DNA of 7,530 nt from JAZDKP01 sp043802925. Lineage in GTDB: Bacteria > Fibrobacterota > OXYB2-FULL-49-7 > JAEUSG01. Below are positions 4,555-7,530 of this stretch, piece after piece. The stretch covers positions 1 through 7,530 of the forward strand of contig JAZDKP010000250.1 in the NCBI GenBank assembly GCA_043802925.1, in the 5' to 3' direction. A program made the translations under genes and the position numbers. The notes under the pieces are model-generated. The model was given only the letters and a program-made list of their open reading frames with translations. It had not been told where the DNA came from and made no database searches. Position 1 is the first letter of the stretch, and every line of letters begins with the position of its first letter.

Positions 4555-6417
4555 GTGAACCTCACTGCTTTCATTCCCGCCGCGGGCTTTGGCACCCGGC
4601 TCAAGCCCGTGACGGACGTCATTCCAAAGCCGTTGCTGCCGCTCCTGGGCCGGCCGCTTCTGGAGTGCGTGTTCGACAGCATCCTCGAACTTCCCATCAC
4701 GCGCGTTGGGCTTAACCTGCACCATTTGGGTGACGCCATCCGCGCCTGGGGTGATCATTCGCTTTACCGCGACATGATCACCTGGTTCCCGGAGGACCCC
4801 ATTCTCGGGACCGGCGGCGCGCTTTGGAACGCGCGCGAATTCCTGAAAGAAGGCACGTTTCTTGTCCATAATGGCGACGTGGTCTCGGACCTCGACATGG
4901 TCTCCTTCCTCGACATGCACCAGAAACGGAAGAACCTCGTGACGCTGGCTGTTGTCAAGAACGGCGGCCAGGACCACGTGGGACTCGACAACCGCGGCCT
5001 GCTTGCAAGCGTGGGGGAGAAGGGGGACAAGGCCCGGGCCCGGCGCTTTGTCACCTTCACGGGTATCGCGTTCTACGAACCCGGCTTTCTCCAGTACCTG
5101 CCCACAGGTGAGTCGCATGTGACGGGCGCCTGGCTTGCCGCAATTGCGGATGGCGGGCGTGTGGGCACCTTTGACGCCACGGACGCGGACTGGAACGACC
5201 TTGGTACGCTGGCGGCCTATACCGACCGCGTGGCCTACGAGCTTGCGCTGCGCGGTGAGGAGCGCTTCATTGGGCGCGACCTTCATGTGCCGCTCGAATG
5301 CCGGCTCAAGGGGCGGACGGTCCTGGAGTCAGGCGCGGCCTTGGGCATTGGCGTGTCGCTCGAAAACTGCATCGTGCTGCCCGGGGCCCATGTCCGTGGC
5401 GGCGAACAGCATAAGAATGCGCTCCTGCACGCGGGCGGAAGCCTGCCCCTCCGGTTCCGCGAACAGCCCGAAAACCCCGAGGGCGCGGCCCTGCGGCGGG
5501 GCGGTTCCAGCCGACAGTACACCGAAATCGCACTTGCGGATGACGACCTCAAGGGCGTGCTCATGAAGACCGACCTTAACGATCCCGATTACGAGCGCCA
5601 GGTCGAGTACACAAAGTTTTTCCGGCAGCACCGCTTCCCGGTGCCGCGCCTGCTCCGCGCCGAACCCCTCCGGCGGCGCGCCCTGTTCGAGGACCTTGGG
5701 CGCGTTGACCTGTACGACTGGTACCATGCCGGGCATACGGAAAAGGAAATTCGCGACATGTACCGCCGTGTGCTGGACCTGCTTGTCCGCTTTCAGACCC
5801 TTGACGCCTCGGGTGTTAAAAGCCTTTCGGAATGGCACTTTGACCGCGAGACTCTGCTCTGGGAAACGCGTTATTTTCTCGAACGCTTCGTCAAAGGGTA
5901 TGCGGACGTGGCGCCCGAGGAGGAGACGCTTCTTTCCGAGGAGTTCGCGGGCCTCGCGCAGCGCGTGGACGCCTATCCCAAGCGTATCCTGCACCGCGAT
6001 TTCCAGTCGCGGAACATCATGCTCAACCGGAACGACCTCTATTTCATCGATTACCAGAGTGCGCGCATGGGGCCCCCGGCCTATGACGCGGTTTCCTTTA
6101 TCCGCGACCCTTACTGCCCGCTCCCGGAGGCGCTGGCGCGGGAACTGACCGAGTACTATGTGGGGCGCATGGCGAAAAAGGCAAAATACCCGGTGCGGGT
6201 CTTGCGGGAATCCATGGAATACTGCGGGCTTCAGCGCCACATGCAGGCCCTGGGCGCGTATGGCATGCTCTCGCGCATCAAGGGAAAAACCTGGTTTGAA
6301 CAGCACATCCCGCACGCCCTGCGCCTGCTTTCGCTCGAGACCGCGCGCGCGGCCGAGGACTATCCCGCGCTTGACCGGCTCGTCCTTCAACTCAAGGGAA
6401 AATATGCAGTTGTTTGA
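4555..6417 (+). CDS. Fused sugar-1-phosphate nucleotidyltransferase and sugar kinase (MurU-AmgK-like, MurNAc salvage)
   Basis: A 620-aa two-domain cytosolic protein. Residues 1-235 form a nucleotidyltransferase with the signature AAGFGTRLKP (9-18), the PKPLLPL lysine region (24-30), GTGGAL (85-90) and NGDVVSDLD (106-114; D108 for the metal). Residues about 240-285 look like a few left-handed beta-helix turns (LKGRTVLESGAALGIGVSLE at 251-270), as in other sugar nucleotidyltransferases but not the short MurU of Pseudomonas. Residues about 315-620 are an APH-fold kinase: GGSSRQY loop (316-322), FEDLG (378-382), HRDFQSRN (480-487; base D482, N487), metal D499 in IDYQ, and GPPAYDAVSF (506-515). 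The 'GLQRHMQALGAYG' region (558-570) is typical of AmgK. AmgK makes MurNAc-1-phosphate and MurU makes UDP-MurNAc; the neighbouring NamZ supports this reading. Other sugars (GlcNAc, mannose) remain possible. The start is GTG at 4555, which leaves the usual six to eight residues before AAG. The stop overlaps the next gene by 14 bp. Confidence 0.8.
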   Translation: MNLTAFIPAAGFGTRLKPVTDVIPKPLLPLLGRPLLECVFDSILELPITRVGLNLHHLGDAIRAWGDHSLYRDMITWFPEDPILGTGGALWNAREFLKEGTFLVHNGDVVSDLDMVSFLDMHQKRKNLVTLAVVKNGGQDHVGLDNRGLLASVGEKGDKARARRFVTFTGIAFYEPGFLQYLPTGESHVTGAWLAAIADGGRVGTFDATDADWNDLGTLAAYTDRVAYELALRGEERFIGRDLHVPLECRLKGRTVLESGAALGIGVSLENCIVLPGAHVRGGEQHKNALLHAGGSLPLRFREQPENPEGAALRRGGSSRQYTEIALADDDLKGVLMKTDLNDPDYERQVEYTKFFRQHRFPVPRLLRAEPLRRRALFEDLGRVDLYDWYHAGHTEKEIRDMYRRVLDLLVRFQTLDASGVKSLSEWHFDRETLLWETRYFLERFVKGYADVAPEEETLLSEEFAGLAQRVDAYPKRILHRDFQSRNIMLNRNDLYFIDYQSARMGPPAYDAVSFIRDPYCPLPEALARELTEYYVGRMAKKAKYPVRVLRESMEYCGLQRHMQALGAYGMLSRIKGKTWFEQHIPHALRLLSLETARAAEDYPALDRLVLQLKGKYAVV

Positions 6418-6940
6418 CGCCATACGCGCCCGGGCCAGCTACCGGGGAGCTTTTTCGTCCACCCCCGTTCCCCTCGATCATCTTCTGACCATTGCGGAGG
6501 CCGCGTGCCTGGCGCCGTCGGGTTGCAACCGCCAGACTCCGCGGTTCATTCTTGTGGACAATCCCGTGTTCATTCGCGAAATCAGCGCCATTATCGTTAA
6601 GGAAAAAGTCGCGGGAGCCGGGGCTGTCCTGGTCTTTTGCATGGAAAAGGGGCAGGAATACGCGGTGGAGGACTGCGCCGCAGCCGTGGAGAACGCCTTG
6701 CTCGCGCTGACGGCCTACGGCTACGTTTCGTGCTGGATTGACGGCGCGCTCCGGAGCGGGGAGCGTGCCGGACGCATGGCCGCGCTGCTCGGGGTTCCGG
6801 ACGCCTATGCTGTGCGCGTCATTTTGCCCGTAGGCCATCCGGCCGAGGACCCCAAGCCCCCGGAGAAAATGCCTTTCGAGGAACGGGTGTTTTACAACCG
6901 GTTTGGCGATTCGGCCAAGGCGCCGGAGGGGTTGTTATAA
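6404..6940 (+). CDS. Nitroreductase-family flavoprotein
   Basis: A 178-aa protein of the FMN-dependent nitroreductase fold, which uses NAD(P)H to reduce various substrates; the true substrate is unknown. Seen features: N-terminal MQLFDAIRARASYR (1-14), whose arginines contact FMN phosphate in the family; APSGCNRQTPRFILV (37-51); a helix AAAVENALLALTAYGYVSCWID (92-113); and LPVGHPAEDPKPPEK (141-155), the usual C-terminal FMN-binding stretch. It is at the short end for the family and has a compact middle region. The ATG at 6404 lies inside the end of the fusion gene (14-bp overlap), with AAGGG at 6394-6398 in front. Translation is probably coupled. A link to peptidoglycan salvage is suggested only by this arrangement. 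The open frame extends upstream within the fusion gene, but the N-terminal motif fixes the start here. Confidence 0.85.
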   Translation: MQLFDAIRARASYRGAFSSTPVPLDHLLTIAEAACLAPSGCNRQTPRFILVDNPVFIREISAIIVKEKVAGAGAVLVFCMEKGQEYAVEDCAAAVENALLALTAYGYVSCWIDGALRSGERAGRMAALLGVPDAYAVRVILPVGHPAEDPKPPEKMPFEERVFYNRFGDSAKAPEGLL

Positions 6941-6941
6941 T
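6933..6941 (+). promoter_or_regulatory. Extended -10 promoter before the PHP-like gene
   Basis: TGTTATAAT is a perfect extended -10 (TGnTATAAT), with the nitroreductase stop TAA (6938-6940) embedded in it. No good -35 is seen 17 nt upstream, which extended -10 promoters can tolerate. Transcription would begin near 6948, giving a leader of about 30 nt. Confidence 0.45.
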
Positions 6942-6962
6942 GGCACTAATGTCAACCCTGTC

Positions 6963-6970
6963 AGAAGGAG
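6963..6970 (+). promoter_or_regulatory. Ribosome binding site of the PHP-like gene
   Basis: AGAAGGAG lies 7 nt before the ATG at 6978. It is the strongest Shine-Dalgarno in the window and fixes this start, just before a signal peptide. Confidence 0.75.
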
Positions 6971-6977
6971 ATCCCCA

Positions 6978-7530
6978 ATGAAGACGGTACTTTGGATACT
7001 GCTCTCATTCAGCGTATTCTTGTCTGCGCAGAATGAAACCGGTGTTGGGCGTGAATTAATCTGCAGGGGGTACGAGACAGCTTCCAAAGTTACGGAGGAC
7101 CAGCCCGGATGGCCCTGTCATATCATCTCTCTTTTTGTAACAGGTAAAGACCCCAATGATGGTATCCAATCGCCGCAGGAGCATTTGAACTGGGTCCGCA
7201 ATCCTTTTCACAGTTACCTCAACGACAATAAAGGCGGAATTTGCATTTTAGCGCATCCCATGGACATGCCTTTTCATGCCGCAAAAGAGATTGCGGCTTT
7301 AAAACACCTTGCGGGGATTGAAATAAGTCATGGGGGCAACAGTTTGAAATGCGAAGCGCTGTGGGACAGCTTGTTGACGATTTGCCATGATCGTGGGTTC
7401 CCTTATTTATGGGGCTACGGAGCGGATGATTCCCACAGCATTGAACCGGACAAAATCGGTCTTTCGTTTGTGACGGCAAGGCTTTTGGATTTTACGGAAA
7501 AAGATCTTAAGAAAGCGTTAAGTGAAGGGG
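6978..7530 (+). CDS. Exported PHP-like protein (3' partial)
   Basis: An open frame of 184 codons that runs off the window. Residues 1-17 (MKTVLWILLSFSVFLSA) are a signal peptide with likely cleavage before Q18, so the protein is exported. The mature part has features of PHP-type metal-dependent phosphoesterase relatives: RELICRGYETAS (25-36) resembling the 'lI.G.E' strand; CHIISLFVTG (48-57); GGICILAHPMD (86-96); LAGIEISHGGNS (110-121); and GYGADDSHS (142-150), where AHP and DD-H are metal-ligand-type motifs. The HxH and TDHN motifs that normally open a PHP domain are absent: only about seven residues separate the signal peptide from the later strand. It has its own promoter-like -10 and a strong ribosome binding site, and is more AT-rich than the preceding genes, so it probably is not part of the salvage operon. 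Exact family and substrate are uncertain. Confidence 0.6.
   Translation, partial: MKTVLWILLSFSVFLSAQNETGVGRELICRGYETASKVTEDQPGWPCHIISLFVTGKDPNDGIQSPQEHLNWVRNPFHSYLNDNKGGICILAHPMDMPFHAAKEIAALKHLAGIEISHGGNSLKCEALWDSLLTICHDRGFPYLWGYGADDSHSIEPDKIGLSFVTARLLDFTEKDLKKALSEG

Noticed and set aside
4420..5286. A 288-codon open frame on the minus strand covering the spacer and the start of the fusion gene
   Set aside because: It reads through the repeat and the nucleotidyltransferase signature in antisense, with no domain and no supporting start signals.
5329..6423. A 364-codon open frame on the minus strand opposite the fusion gene
   Set aside because: It is antisense to a gene with clear catalytic motifs, lies in GC-rich sequence where antisense stops are rare, and its translation shows no recognisable motif.

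Overview
This window most likely comes from a Gram-negative bacterium of the FCB-like or candidate-phylum kind (Fibrobacterota, Calditrichota, Cloacimonadota and relatives). The best clue is the first gene, whose secreted-enzyme C-terminus carries a PNPFNPST motif followed by a FlgD-like Ig module. Such tails are common on surface and exported proteins of those groups. This is inference from protein style; no rRNA or other phylogenetic marker is present.

Layout. (1) Positions 1-1401 (+): the 3' part of a gene for a secreted, probably carbohydrate-active protein, with a GH99/WbsX-like barrel end, a beta-sandwich module and a FlgD-like tail. (2) Positions 1413-2303 (-): a UbiA/MenA-type membrane prenyltransferase, convergent with gene 1. 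(3) Positions 2401-3156 (+): a VapBC-type toxin-antitoxin pair with its own promoter, a perfect palindrome (candidate operator) and a 4-bp ATGA overlap. (4) Positions 3183-6940 (+): a NamZ-like (DUF1343) exo-N-acetylmuramidase, a 205-bp spacer bounded by two inverted repeat copies, a fused sugar nucleotidyltransferase-kinase resembling MurU plus AmgK, and an overlapping nitroreductase-fold gene. (5) Positions 6978-7530 (+): the start of an exported PHP-like protein that runs off the window.

The central message is region 4. NamZ would release MurNAc from peptidoglycan fragments, the kinase half of the fusion would make MurNAc-1-phosphate, and the nucleotidyltransferase half would make UDP-MurNAc. 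Together they would form a compact cell-wall salvage route that bypasses de novo MurA/MurB synthesis. The NamZ has no visible signal peptide, so the whole route may be cytoplasmic. The role of the nitroreductase-like protein is unknown.

The spacer between namZ and the fusion gene is the most unusual non-coding stretch. The two near-identical inverted copies begin exactly after the namZ stop and end exactly before the GTG start of the fusion gene. Each copy is itself a strong hairpin. A good sigma70-like promoter lies between them, so the transcript would begin with a hairpin that covers the ribosome-binding G-run. Base composition is visibly uneven: the fusion and nitroreductase genes are GC-rich, while the two exported-protein genes at the window ends and the vapBC promoter region are more AT-rich.
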